A DNA stretch of 64,000 nt from Nitzschia sp. pyKryTriq1 (taxonomy: Eukaryota > Bacillariophyta > Bacillariophyceae > Bacillariales > Bacillariaceae): contig OY101120.1 of assembly GCA_956465555.1 (NCBI GenBank), positions 2,102,001 through 2,166,000 of the forward strand, written 5' to 3'. Within the stretch, counting starts at the first letter, position 1; each line of letters starts with the position of its first letter. The notes under the pieces were generated by a model that did no database searches, was not told where the DNA came from, and saw only the letters and a program-made list of their open reading frames with translations. This document shows positions 1-9,955 of the stretch, piece after piece. The position numbers and the translations under genes are program-made.

Positions 1-583
1 GGGCGTGGTCGTTTTTGCGTTTTACGGGGTTTCTCCGTGCTTTAGGAGCCACTACGGAGCTATCGCGTGGCCGTCTTGCTGGACTAACGGAACGCGATTG
101 TATTTGCGCGGTGATCTACAAGGGGTTGTGCACATCCCGTGTTGTTTGTACGACAGTATTCATCCCTGGTAACGGTCCGAGTACCATACCAGTACCTGGT
201 ACTGCAATGTACCTACAGAACCGGTACCGTACCGGTAGGAGGAAGCCGAAGAACGCCTCTCTACCTAGACATCTCGCGCCGAAAAATGCGAAACGGGAGC
301 ATTACAGACGCAAAATATGGTCCCGATAATGTGATGTCGTAGGTACGTCGTAGGTACATTTTATCGTGGAAGTGTTAAGTAAATTGTATTGGGCGAAATC
401 AGAACGGTCCTTGATATCGTGTCCAGAACGACCTGCAGTTAGAATAAAGCTGTGCGTACTCTTCTACGTGTGCTGGTACACATCGCAGACCGCCTTCCTC
501 GGGATCAAAACTGAGAGTGGCTTCAGCATCTCGTCGGTCTCAAAACTTTTCTATTCAACTGTTTCACTTACCCTCTCGACAAC
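1..583. other. Gene-free 5' flank of histone H1
   Basis: No convincing coding region is visible. The short open frames have no recognisable motif and overlap each other. A cluster of GTAC-containing motifs lies at about 178-238 (CAGTACCTGGTACTG, then GGTACCGTACCGG), belonging to the palindromic repeat family found before most genes here. The last 100 bases are pyrimidine-rich and lead into the H1 start codon. Confidence 0.6.
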
Positions 584-1633
584 ATGGCCACCCTTACCAC
601 CATCAAAGAAGCTATCCTTGCCCTCAAGGACCGTACCGGATCCTCTACTATCGCCATCAACAAGTGGCTCGAAACCGAGAAGAAAGTAAGTTGATTTGAT
701 CGTTTGCGAGCTTGTTTCCTGTTTTCGGTGACCGGTCCGGAAATCGCTTTTTTTGCAAAATTTTCGATGCCCGCCATAGTGGGTCCACCGAATATCTCGT
801 CGCCATCATGTCCAAATCTGGATATGATGGTACTAACGTGAACCTTATTCATCAAGTTACCTGACCACGAAGTATGGATGTACAGAAGTACCCATGGCCG
901 ATGATATCGCCGGACACATTTTCAGTACACGTCTACGAAGAAACACGTATGATTTTGTAGGAGGCGACCATGACATCGAATATCGTGTCTTTGACTTCGT
1001 TTTCGACGTAACCTCTGATCACACGTCATCACAAACAACCAATACTCACCATCGCTGTGCTTTTTTTCAGGTTACGATCAAGCCGCACGTCATGAAGGCT
1101 GCCCTCAAGAAGGGTGTCGAAGCCGGAACGCTCGTGAAAGTCAAGGTACGAACCCAACGGCAAAAAAATGCTCCCCGGTGCCATCGAAAGCCATCGTTCT
1201 CACCACCTCCAACCTCTCTGTCACGTTATTCACTCTATCCTTCTAATTCATTGCACCTCTTTCGCTTGTCGTTGTACTGAATAATCGATTGTGCCTTTCC
1301 TTTCCTACCCAACGACAACTCCGACTGATAACCTAGGCTTCCTACAAGGTTTCCGCCGAGGCCAAGAAGCCTGCCAAGAAAGCTCCTAAGAAGGCAGCCA
1401 AGGCCAAGACCGCCGCCAAGAAGAAGACAGCGCCCAAGAAGAAGAAGGCTACAACTGCCAAGAAGACAGCACCCAAGAAGAAGACTGCCACTAAGAAGGC
1501 TACTACTGCCAAGAAACCGGCTGCGGCCAAGAAGCCCACCGCCGCCAAAAAGGCCGCACCCAAGAAGACGGCGACCAAGAAGCCTGCCAAGAAGGCAGCA
1601 GCACCTAAGGCTGCTCCTGCTGCCAAGCAGTAA
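584..1633 (+). CDS. H1: Linker histone H1 (3 exons)
   Basis: Linker histone that binds nucleosomal linker DNA in the nucleus. Exons are 584-685, 1071-1145 and 1337-1633; all junctions are GT-AG and phase 0, giving 157 residues. Residues 1 to about 65 form a small H1/H5 winged-helix domain (TTIKEAILALKDRTGSST, INKWLE, PHVMKAALKKGVEAGTLVKVK). The tail from about residue 66 is almost entirely Lys, Ala, Pro and Thr in PKKA/AKK repeats, as expected of an H1 C-terminal tail. The start was chosen because CAACATGGCC is a good eukaryotic context and begins the globular fold directly. The two introns (385 and 191 bp) both interrupt the globular domain. A purely lysine-rich H1-like protein without a winged helix is less likely because the helix pattern is clear. 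Confidence 0.9.
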
Positions 1634-2186
1634 ATTCTTCCAGGGTTGTGAGGTCTGTGTTCCTGTATTGCGGAGCCGTACCTTCCTTTCGTGGCTCATG
1701 GGCCAAGAAAGTATTTGTAGACTTTGTGAATTTATTCTATTACTAAACTATCCCCATCACAAAAACAAAAGCATTATTTCTTGATTAGCGCTATCCGAAT
1801 GTCCCAATAGACGAAGCCAGCCTCTTATTACTGGTAGCGAGCCCCGGAAAATGTTTTAAAAAAAGAATCATCGTTCGAAGAGCTGCGCACTCCCAAACGT
1901 TCTCGGAGTTCCGCTGTGCTTCTCGCCTTGCATCGTACAATCTGTCGCGAACGCACGTGCAAAACGACCAAAATGTGATACCGGTTTTAAACCCCTTCAA
2001 AGTCCTCGTTCATCCTACAATCAACCGTAATGTAAATGTGCTGCAAATATTGCCAGGCACCGCCCTCTAGTAGATGGGTACCGAAGCACCTTTCAGTTAG
2101 TAGATAGAGAAGTTTCACCATGGTGATGACGGGAAATCGGCACCTCAGTCAAGAAATCAAGTCACAGCAAGTCTACTCGCTCGCGT
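1634..2186. other. Gene-free spacer
   Basis: Holds the H1 3' region and about 500 bases without a credible gene. A 69-codon reverse-strand open frame at 1791-2000 lacks any motif and is not called. Confidence 0.5.
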
Positions 2187-2888
2187 ATGCCGTACCAGTA
2201 CCTGGTACCTGGTACCATCATGCCTGGTGCGCGCGTAACGTTCAACACCGAATATGCCCCCGGGTTCGCTAAGAAGATTCTCAGCGCCAAATATCTCCAA
2301 AAGGCGGGTTGGACTGTGGTATTCGGAACCAACAGCGCGCATATGAAGAAAAATGGAAAAGTAATAAAGTTCAAACGAGGCGACAGAGATGGGATGTGGT
2401 ACTTTCGCGCAAAAAGGTACAGAAGTCCACGCCGCGAAGATCAAGCCCACAATGTGGAAGTATGGGTAGACACACCGCCCGACCAAATCGACGAAAAGAA
2501 CGAGCTAAAGGCCGGGAGGACACCATACGGCAAGGCAAATATGCCCCCTACGAAGGACATCAACGAGGCACACATTGAATGGGGACACAAGGGCGCGGCA
2601 TTACTGAAGAAAACAGCCCAATTCTACGAAATCAAACTCACCGGTACCTTGATGCCCTGTGAAGGATGTGGATTGGCAAAAGCGAAACAAAAAGCAGTCG
2701 CGAAAGTATCGTTCGAGAAGGCAACCCAAATCGGTACAAGACTATATCTCGATGCTGCCGGCCCATACAGTGAAACAGCTGGAGGATCACGTTATTTTTT
2801 CGATATTGTGGACGAATACTCGAGGAAAGGCTGGATTAAATGCCCCTCTCGAAAGAATCAAATGGAAGCATTTGCGCGCGATGTATAG
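2187..2888 (+). mobile_element. Truncated Ty1/Copia-type retrotransposon (integrase fragment)
   Basis: A remnant of a Copia polyprotein covering the region after the protease, the zinc-binding pre-integrase domain and the beginning of the integrase core. The segment YAPGFAKKILSAKYLQKAGW followed by GMWYFRAKR is the usual lead into the pre-integrase domain. His129, His134, Cys158 and Cys161 form the HHCC zinc site. Asp189 in RLYLDAAGPY is the first catalytic Asp of the DDE core, followed by RYFFDIVDEYSRKGW. The frame stops at 2886-2888, so the second Asp, the Glu, reverse transcriptase and RNase H are missing. No long terminal repeats were found nearby. The first codons (MPYQYLVPG) are encoded by a GTAC-type repeat at 2187-2220, so the true 5' break lies near there. 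It cannot transpose by itself. Confidence 0.8.
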
Positions 2889-3051
2889 TAAACAATAGTT
2901 TCCGCTGGAACGTCGCTTCCAAGACTACCGTCCGATTGAATCGCAGACTCATCCGATTGGATCTCCATTTGGGACTGTTTCTGTACATCGCGAATCCAAT
3001 TCACGACAGCCCGATGCCCGATGAGCGAGAGATGAGAGATGATGTCTTTTC

Positions 3052-3072
3052 GCTACCGGTACCAGTACGAAG
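3052..3072. repeat. GTAC palindromic motif upstream of the HisA-type gene
   Basis: GCTACCGGTACCAGTACG lies about 105 bases before the HisA-type start codon. It is a representative single-site copy of the GTAC/GGTACC/ACCGGT family that recurs before most genes in this window. A promoter role is inferred only from position. Confidence 0.35.
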
Positions 3073-3174
3073 AAGTCGGAATACATTATTTCGTGGAGGA
3101 AAGTAAAGCACCACTCTCCACTGTCGAGTTTGACTTGTTTTCTTATCTAAGCGCCAGAAGAAGGTATATCAACC

Positions 3175-3963
3175 ATGAAATTTCGCCCCTGCATCGATTT
3201 GCACAATGGCCAAGTGAAGCAGATTGTCGGTTCAACTCTTAACGACGAACAGGAATCTTCGTCGCTCAACACGAATTTTGCCACGGACCGCCCGGCTGCC
3301 GACTACGCCAAAATGTATGAGCGGGATCAACTGAAAGGAGGTCATGTCATTATGCTCGGACCCGGAAATCAGGAGGCAGCCGCATCTGCGCTCAAGGCAT
3401 ATCCCAATGGTCTTCAGGTTGGTGGAGGTGTCAATGATGCGAATGCTCTCGAATGGATCCAAGCTGGGGCGTCGCATGTTATCGTTACATCCTTCGTTTT
3501 CACCAATGGACAAATTCACATGGAACGGCTGAAGAAACTTGTCGAAATTTGTGGGAAGGATCGCCTGGTTTTGGATCTGTCCTGCAGGAGAAAACCAGAT
3601 TCGGGGGACAATGATTACTATGTTGTTACCAACCGATGGCAGTCTTTTACTGACTACAAGGTCACCCCTGAGAACTTGAAAGAACTCGCCCAGTACTGTG
3701 ACGAATTCCTGGTTCATGGCGTTGACGTTGAAGGCAAACAATGTGGAATTTTAGAGGACCTGGTAGAGCTACTCGGAGAGCATTCCCCGATACCTGTGAC
3801 GTACGCTGGAGGTGTGCGATCACTTGATGATATGGAACTTGTTCGAAAATTAGGAAAGGATAACGTTGATGCTACCATCGGTAGTGCTTTGGATTGCTTT
3901 GGTGGGTCACTGAAGTATGACGAAGTGGTCGAATGGCACAAAGCACAAGAAGATACGTCTTGA
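3175..3963 (+). CDS. HIS6: HisA-type phosphoribosyl-formimino-AICAR-P isomerase
   Basis: Catalyses the Amadori isomerisation of ProFAR to PRFAR, the fourth step of histidine synthesis. The 262-residue protein is a complete TIM barrel of the eukaryotic HIS6 type. It starts [19 protein letters not shown], with the first catalytic Asp at residue 8, and the second phosphate-site half has Asp134 in [11 protein letters not shown]. Other family landmarks are [38 protein letters not shown] and the end [14 protein letters not shown]. The ATG at 3175 is the family start. No intron is needed and no plastid presequence is visible, which suggests a cytosolic enzyme. It ends 55 bases from the convergent PSTK gene. 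Confidence 0.93.
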   Translation: MKFRPCIDLHNGQVKQIVGSTLNDEQESSSLNTNFATDRPAADYAKMYERDQLKGGHVIMLGPGNQEAAASALKAYPNGLQVGGGVNDANALEWIQAGASHVIVTSFVFTNGQIHMERLKKLVEICGKDRLVLDLSCRRKPDSGDNDYYVVTNRWQSFTDYKVTPENLKELAQYCDEFLVHGVDVEGKQCGILEDLVELLGEHSPIPVTYAGGVRSLDDMELVRKLGKDNVDATIGSALDCFGGSLKYDEVVEWHKAQEDTS

Positions 3964-4018
3964 ATTGGATCTCGCAGTCCTCAGGAAGAAAAAACCATCG
4001 GTACTCCTAGCTAGCATT

Positions 4019-4912
4019 TTAATTTCTCATGATTTGTATTACATCAGAGCGTGACCTTCTTTCATCGTCACTGATTATTAGTAGATTCACAAAACTAGTG
4101 ACGAGGTCGTTTTCTGTGAAATCGTTGCCTTGCTCTTTTGCCAGTTTAAGCACGCCTTTTCTCGCATCGTTCGCCCCCCGTGCCAATGTTTTATCGTACT
4201 TAGCGATCTTGCTAACCCAGCCTCTTACAAGCTTGTCCCAGCTGTGACTTTGACTTTGAGCAGTCGCGTGACGGTCGGCCTCCTGTTGTTCTTCGGTGAC
4301 GGTCTCAGGCAAGTCTAGAATTTCTTTGCACGATTCCACAAAAGATACCACCGTTCCGAAAGGTGTGTCGTCGTCTACTGGTATCCAATTGCTTTCCCAA
4401 GCTGCTCGAGGAGGCTCCATGGCTTGGCTCATTTTTTCGAAAACATGGACCGGCACATGCCGGTCTCGCTGACGGTTCCGGTCCAAGCAAGTTTGCATTG
4501 GTGTTTGCATCCAAATAACACCAAAGTTCACAGGCTTATGATTCAATAGCATTCTATGAATTTGCTTTCTCATCCCTCGAAGATGAAAGTTGTCGTCCAT
4601 CAAAATTACTCGTGGAGAGGGGTCATCATCCTCGGTGGTCGCTTCGTTGTTTCGTAAATGATCCTCCAGTTGACGGATAGCAACCTCGCGAGCTTGGTTC
4701 CACGCCTCACGCCGTTCCTCCTCCGTTTGAAGTGCAACGATGGAATCTTCCAAAGCATCATATTCTAAATGGAGGGCTCGGCCATCGTACTCATTCACCA
4801 GCTGGCGCGCTAGAGTGCTTTTTCCACTTGCCGGGAGGCCGCAAAACAAAATCACCGTCGTCTTTCGTTTCGATTTTTGCGATGATGCCCAAGAAACGTT
4901 GGATTCTTCCAT
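4019..4912 (-). CDS. PSTK: L-seryl-tRNA(Sec) kinase
   Basis: Phosphorylates Ser-tRNA(Sec) to phosphoseryl-tRNA(Sec), which SepSecS then converts to selenocysteinyl-tRNA. The protein has 297 residues. The Walker A loop GLPASGKST is at residues 25-33, preceded by the hydrophobic strand TVILFC. The PSTK-type segment ILMDDNFHLRGMRKQIHRM follows, then an arginine-rich CLDRNRQRDRHVP lid. The C-terminal helical half fits the tRNA-binding part of PSTK. KTI12 is a close alternative within the P-loop kinases, but the DDNFHLRGMRK segment favours PSTK. Its presence implies that this alga makes selenoproteins. The gene is convergent with the HisA-type gene. GTACGTGTACTTGTACAG lies about 45 bases upstream of the start. 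Confidence 0.85.
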   Translation of the reverse strand: MEESNVSWASSQKSKRKTTVILFCGLPASGKSTLARQLVNEYDGRALHLEYDALEDSIVALQTEEERREAWNQAREVAIRQLEDHLRNNEATTEDDDPSPRVILMDDNFHLRGMRKQIHRMLLNHKPVNFGVIWMQTPMQTCLDRNRQRDRHVPVHVFEKMSQAMEPPRAAWESNWIPVDDDTPFGTVVSFVESCKEILDLPETVTEEQQEADRHATAQSQSHSWDKLVRGWVSKIAKYDKTLARGANDARKGVLKLAKEQGNDFTENDLVTSFVNLLIISDDERRSRSDVIQIMRN

Positions 4913-5451
4913 CGTCAGTTTCTCTCAAAGATATTATACGCGACGGAACACGAGGGTACGTGTACTTGTACAGAGGGACCACAGACTCTTCTCCATGTCT
5001 CTCTCTGACGATTTTTCGATGCTAATGCATTATTTATCCATTTGGAAATATTGATTTCGCCACACCGGTATTATGGTCAATGTGTTACTTCTTACTTTTC
5101 ACTTTGAATTTCGAAGATCGCGATCGAAGCAAGTGAGTACAGAGTGCGATGGAAAGAAGCCAATACGGGACTCCATTCGTGATTCGTTTTTCTTTTGCCG
5201 TCTCCGCGCACGCGGGATCTTGCCGTAGACTACCAATAACGTAGGATACTTCGCATAGTCGATGGTGAACTCTCTGCTTTGATTTGATAGTTTGTCTACT
5301 ACGAAGAGACGGCACTGTATTGTTTCAAGTAAGTGTGATGTTTTGAGATAAATGATGCAAATGTGATTTTCTACAATTCATAGATTTAAAAATTGCCGTG
5401 TTCGAGTAGTATCACCTCGATCACCCCGGCTCTTATTTCGCGCTCTACTGT
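4913..5451. other. Spacer between two reverse-strand genes
   Basis: Probable promoter of PSTK (a GTAC-type motif near 4953-4972) and the 3' region of the next gene. Open frames on both strands here are short and motif-free. Confidence 0.4.
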
Positions 5452-6393
5452 CTACTCCTCGTCCATGTCATCGCGGAACTCTGCACTGCGCCTTCTGGTC
5501 CCAGCAGACCCAGTGGAGGACGACTTGGCCTTTCGAGCCTTCGCCGCGTCCTCACGCTTCTGTTTTTCGGCGCCCTTGGGAACACCTAGGAACGGTTCCA
5601 ATGTCGGCCAGATGTGTTTCTTCCAGGCCTTGAGAAACTTCTTCTTTACGAAAAGAAGGTTGTATCGAATATTTCGCGCCCCCGTCTTGATGGGCTGTGG
5701 AGCATAGACGTTCCAATAGCTTGTGAGCCAAACATTGTAGGTTTCCTGGAGCTGTTCCATGGCAAGCGCCAAAGGAGCTTCGTCTTCTTCCCAGCCCAGA
5801 AAGTATCCGTAATCTTGATACTTGCGTTCCAACTTCTTTACGAGTTTGGGATAATCGCCATAGTATTTCGAGAGAATAGTAGGGACTTCTTCGATTTTGT
5901 TTGGATCGTGCTTTTCATAGAAACTCAACACACGCTTTCTTGGGACCGCACCCATGCCCATTCGAAATCCAACTTGTCCCAGGACATTGTTCTTTGCCAT
6001 GAAATTGCCGATGTAGTCACTAGCATAGAGTACAACCGGCAAGAGAGTCGTTCCTGTCATCAGAATCAAGAATATCAGAGGCAAGGTTTTGATGCCTCCC
6101 GCCTTTTTCTTGGGCGGCAAGGGGATGCTATCCATACCCTCTTCAGTGCTACGAGTCTTGCTTTTCTTTTTCTTCTTCGGCAAGACGGGTTTCTCTTCAC
6201 CCTCTTCACTGTCGTCACCACCATCACCAGACCCCCCATCCATACCGGGAGGCATTGGGATATCAGCGGGCCCAAAGTCGCTGGTTCCGTTCTGATCTTC
6301 TTCTTCGGAGTCTGCAAAAATGCGATCGGCGACCTCCTGGTCCTCCTTCTTGCGGTTGCGACGGCGGAGCTTTGCTTCTTTTCCACGAGCCAT
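5452..6393 (-). CDS. Single-pass membrane protein of unknown function
   Basis: Unrecognised 313-residue protein. It starts with a basic stretch (MARGKEAKLRRRNRKKEDQ). A Pro/Gly/Asp/Glu-rich segment and a lysine cluster (PKKKKKSK) follow. One hydrophobic helix sits near residues 104-128 (LPLIFLILMTGTTLLPVVLYA). The C-terminal part is conserved-looking and helical, with FYEKHDPNKIEEVPTILSKYYGDYPKLVKKLERKY. The tail is again Lys/Arg/Ser-rich and ends in acidic residues. The ATG at 6393 sits in a good context (AAAATGGC). The frame stays open upstream to 6459 but has no ATG there. The layout suggests an ER or other endomembrane protein with charged cytosolic ends; this is inference. Confidence 0.75.
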   Translation of the reverse strand: MARGKEAKLRRRNRKKEDQEVADRIFADSEEEDQNGTSDFGPADIPMPPGMDGGSGDGGDDSEEGEEKPVLPKKKKKSKTRSTEEGMDSIPLPPKKKAGGIKTLPLIFLILMTGTTLLPVVLYASDYIGNFMAKNNVLGQVGFRMGMGAVPRKRVLSFYEKHDPNKIEEVPTILSKYYGDYPKLVKKLERKYQDYGYFLGWEEDEAPLALAMEQLQETYNVWLTSYWNVYAPQPIKTGARNIRYNLLFVKKKFLKAWKKHIWPTLEPFLGVPKGAEKQKREDAAKARKAKSSSTGSAGTRRRSAEFRDDMDEE

Positions 6394-7081
6394 TTTTGGT
6401 GGTTTTATTATTGATCTACTGACAGTTCTTTGGAGTTTTACACCGACCGTCTGGTTCACTGATTGAAGGTTGATGAGTACAGCAACAAATTGACAAACAA
6501 GGTTTCATCAATCGAAATAGATGACATCAATCAACGGACCAGAGACCACACACACCAAGGACGGGACAACGGACAACCACAACCTCAACTTGCTCGTCGT
6601 GAGTGACATCCGGGTCTCTACTAGCGTACAGTACTGTACACGTATGCGTGCGTTCGTACGAGGTGGTTGGTTCCACGTGTTCGGCCTGCAATTCCCATAG
6701 TCAATCGTGTGGATCGGATGGACGGATCTCGCTCTCTCACAATATGGCTACCGGTATGTACGCGTACTGGTACCTTACCGGTACCGGTACCGGTATCTCG
6801 GTAATCTCTAACCAGTAACTCAGCGGGAACGCTTTCCACCCATCAGACCAATATATCTGACTGGATTCCGATTAGTCATCCAACCAATTTTCTTTTGTGC
6901 GCGCCCAGCGCTTGCCACCCACCACACCTATAACCCACAACCAGCAATTCAAATTATTAAACGTATGGCGGACTTCGAACACTATTATTCCATCATTCTC
7001 ACTGTTACGGTACACACAACTGCGAGATAGAGTAAAGTGCCAGATCAAGATGCATGTGAGCAACAGAACGAGAACATCAGC
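6394..7081. other. Divergent promoter region
   Basis: Separates the divergent membrane-protein and Dus genes. It carries a GTAC-type cluster at about 6756-6802 (GGTACCTTACCGGTACCGG and repeats). No open frame in it shows coding features. Confidence 0.45.
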
Positions 7082-8524
7082 ATGCTGACGAACCATTCGA
7101 ATAATGACTCCAACACAGACGACGACTCTCATTCCCATTGCAACGATGCGCGACAAGAACGCCGACCTCAGCACGAGAAAGAATTGCACATTGCCCCGAT
7201 GCTCAACGTGTCCAAACGTGAGTTTCGCAAGCTATTTGCCATTTTATCTACAAAGGTCGTTTTGTGGACTGATATGGTCGTCGATACAACAGTTGCACAT
7301 TCAAAAATGCTGGAAGACGTCTTGGAGGGAGATATGGACGTGCCGAATGTTCAAGTTTGTCAAATTGGAGGAAATTCACCAGAACTGTGTGGCGAATCCA
7401 CTCGTATCGTGGTAGAAGATTACGGGTATCATGAAGTCAATCTTAATATTGACTGTCCGAGCGACCGAGTTAGTTTGGAACGTGAATTTGGGGCAGTGCT
7501 GATGAAAAAGGCGGATACGGCGTTTGCCGTGGTGGAAGCCATGCAACTGCAGGCTCCTGCGGGGACTCCAATTTCGGTCAAGTGTCGAGTTGGCGTGGAC
7601 GACTGGGATAGTCTAGACTTTGTCATTGAGTTTGTGGAGCGCCTTCGTCCAGTATGTCGGAATTTCTATCTTCATGCCCGAAAGTGCGTTTTGAATGGAC
7701 TGATGACCGCTCGGCAAAATCGAAGTATTCCACCTCTGAACTTTCCGCGAGTCTACGAAGTGTGCAGACGATTTCCCGACTGTAATTTCTGGATCAATGG
7801 TGGAATCCGTACCTTAGATCACGCCAAGGCGATCTCCTTCGGGAGGATCGAGGAGGAACCGACAGTGGACGTCGTCTGTCATCAAGTGCCATGCGATTGC
7901 TGTCAGTATCCCAATGGCTCATGTACGGCCCCACCGTCTCCACTCTCTCCTCCCAATTTACGAGGATGTATGTTAGGTCGAGCGGCTATGGACAATCCTG
8001 CTATCTTCGCCGATGCCGATCGGTACTTTTATGGGCTTGGGGTTAATCCTTGCCGTAATCGACGCGAAGTCTTTGAAAAATACTGCCGATATCTTGAAGA
8101 TTTGTACCCGCGACGATGCTGTGATGACGACGACAGAATAACCCACAGTATCCCTGTACCCGATGTCCGAGCCAAAGAGGGACAATATTGTTCTATTTGT
8201 CGCCCCATGCACGAGTCGTCTTCCATCGAAACGGCGGGGACAAAGCCTGCCGATGATGCCGAGGTAACGAAACCCTCTGGCAAACCTAAGATTGCTTCTC
8301 GTCTCATTGGTCGCGCCATAATTCCGATCCGTGGTATGTTTTTTGGCCTCCCCAAAAGCAAACAGTTTAATCATCGACTTGATGTCTTGGGACGAGATGT
8401 CACTGTTAGATCATGCGGTCCCGGGTACATCATTCGCAGGGCCTTGAAAGATGTGATACCTGCCGAAATTTTGGATCAGGAGTTTGCGACCACAGAAGAC
8501 TACAGCTGCCAACGATTTCATTGA
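7082..8524 (+). CDS. tRNA-dihydrouridine synthase, DusA-like
   Basis: FMN-dependent enzyme that reduces uridine in the D-loop of tRNA. The protein has 480 residues from the first in-frame ATG (7082). Landmarks are LHIAPMLNVSKREFRKLF near the N-terminus, VQVCQIGGNSPE, the active-site NIDCPSDRV with Cys125, the phosphate-site VKCRVGVDD, FYLHARKCVLNGL, FWINGGIRT and GCMLGRAAMDNPAIF. These are in the order seen in DusA-type enzymes. Two features are odd: a Cys-rich insertion around residues 266-281 (CHQVPCDCCQYPNGSC) just before the phosphate-binding GCMLGRAA strand, and further Cys pairs near the C-terminus (RRCCDDDD, YCSIC). No plastid presequence is seen. It is convergent with the ferredoxin-domain gene. 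Confidence 0.88.
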   Translation: MLTNHSNNDSNTDDDSHSHCNDARQERRPQHEKELHIAPMLNVSKREFRKLFAILSTKVVLWTDMVVDTTVAHSKMLEDVLEGDMDVPNVQVCQIGGNSPELCGESTRIVVEDYGYHEVNLNIDCPSDRVSLEREFGAVLMKKADTAFAVVEAMQLQAPAGTPISVKCRVGVDDWDSLDFVIEFVERLRPVCRNFYLHARKCVLNGLMTARQNRSIPPLNFPRVYEVCRRFPDCNFWINGGIRTLDHAKAISFGRIEEEPTVDVVCHQVPCDCCQYPNGSCTAPPSPLSPPNLRGCMLGRAAMDNPAIFADADRYFYGLGVNPCRNRREVFEKYCRYLEDLYPRRCCDDDDRITHSIPVPDVRAKEGQYCSICRPMHESSSIETAGTKPADDAEVTKPSGKPKIASRLIGRAIIPIRGMFFGLPKSKQFNHRLDVLGRDVTVRSCGPGYIIRRALKDVIPAEILDQEFATTEDYSCQRFH

Positions 8525-8686
8525 GAGGTTTGCATTTTTAGGATTTGAAATAATGCTCTACGGATCGGTCAAGCTTCTGTAAAAGCCATTCCACCGAGTG
8601 GATACGAGTTTTGAGACGTTCGTGCTCTATCGATCTTTGACTATCACTCTAGCTAGATCAGAGCTACGGCAACTTCAAGTCTCAGC

Positions 8687-9667
8687 CTACCACTGATTTG
8701 GATTTACTCGGACAGTCATCTCACCTTCTTTCATCCCATACCCAACAATAGCTTTGCACGCAAGTCGCCATCGAGGACTATCCTGCAACATCTGTTTTTC
8801 GGCAACCCTTTGTGGATTCAAAAGATCATCGCCACTTTGAACTGACACCGCACATGTTCTACATAGTCCTCCAGCCCCACAGTTACCTCCTGATTTGGTA
8901 TCAAATCTCTTTGCTAAAGGGTCGTTGAGTTTGACACCACGAATTAGCATCCCCTGGCGAAGATTTTCCCCAGCAAACATTTCAATCTGAGTGTCAGGCT
9001 CGTTCTGCTCTGGAGGGTACTGTAGTTTCACTGTCACTTTGGGCTTTCTTCGAAGTCGCTTGATTGTAAGTGTGTAATAGTCCTCAAACCCTTGCACGAT
9101 CGGTGGAAGTGACTGGATCGCCTGAACAGTCCCGTCGTAGGCAAGGCATTCTGTTCTTGACGACCATTTTTGTTGCACCTCCTCCAGCTTGCGATCGCCT
9201 GTAGTCTCGATTCGTCGTCTTACAACTCCAACTTCTGCGATAGAATCGCCAGGAAGAATTCCGGAACCCTCTGCAGGACCACCGGGTACGATTCCTGTCA
9301 CCAAAGTGATGCCCAAGCCATCTTCCCGTCCACCCGCCAATTCTGCCAGTTCGAGACCCAACCCTTGATTCTCCTTCCTTGAAAATGAGATTTCTACTAT
9401 ATCCACAAAGTTCGTCCGCGAATCTTTCGGGCTCAAATATACACCCCCTTCCCGTTCTTTCGTCTTCTGGACAAAATTGGCCGTCCACTCCTTCTCAACT
9501 TGATCCAGCGGGAGATTGTATTGGTCGAGGTCGACGGAGGCAGGTCCAGCTCCCTGCAGAATTTGAGTGGCAACATTTCGAGTTGTTCCCCCATAGGGCG
9601 CTGAAAGACCACTGCTTGGTCCTACAAGGATAGCCAATGTCAAAAAACTGCTTGAACGACGCACCAT
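8687..9667 (-). CDS. PDZ domain-ferredoxin fusion protein, probably plastid
   Basis: A 326-residue protein with three parts. The N-terminus is a short signal-like hydrophobic segment ending in SSGLSAPYGG, resembling a diatom plastid presequence with Leu in place of Phe. Residues about 90-205 look like a PDZ domain: LGLELAEL, GITLVTGIVPGGPAEGSGILPGDSIAEVG. Residues about 210-326 form a 2Fe-2S ferredoxin domain with Cys263, Cys269, Cys272 and Cys304 (CX5CX2CX31C), followed by WRLACKAIVG. The CX5C spacing and the LLNP...WRLAC ending resemble PnsB3-type ferredoxin domains rather than soluble photosynthetic ferredoxin (CX4CX2CX29C). The architecture suggests a membrane- or complex-associated electron carrier. 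The partner is unknown. No intron is needed. Confidence 0.82.
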   Translation of the reverse strand: MVRRSSSFLTLAILVGPSSGLSAPYGGTTRNVATQILQGAGPASVDLDQYNLPLDQVEKEWTANFVQKTKEREGGVYLSPKDSRTNFVDIVEISFSRKENQGLGLELAELAGGREDGLGITLVTGIVPGGPAEGSGILPGDSIAEVGVVRRRIETTGDRKLEEVQQKWSSRTECLAYDGTVQAIQSLPPIVQGFEDYYTLTIKRLRRKPKVTVKLQYPPEQNEPDTQIEMFAGENLRQGMLIRGVKLNDPLAKRFDTKSGGNCGAGGLCRTCAVSVQSGDDLLNPQRVAEKQMLQDSPRWRLACKAIVGYGMKEGEMTVRVNPNQW

Positions 9668-9955
9668 GGTCGAAACAACTAAATGCTATTACTTCACCTT
9701 GGGTTCTTCAATAGCAACAGAAATAACTATGATATGAACTGAGGACTTGAGCATGCGAGGAGGTAAATGGAAATCGAAACCGTGAAAAAGTACGCGGATT
9801 TTTCTCGTCTTGTTTGTCTTCTCAAACTTCTCGCTCATCGGCAGTACCGGTATTATTATGGTAGAGACAGGATGTGGCTACCCCCAACGAACGAAGGACA
9901 GACAAGAAGTCGAACGAACACCCAAACCTGAGACCGATACCAAGAGAGACGACCG

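Noticed and set aside
1235-1699. Reverse-strand frames opposite the histone H1 tail (Leu/Gly- and Ala-rich)
   Set aside because: They are shadows of the lysine-rich coding exon; composition is the complement of AAG/GCC codons.
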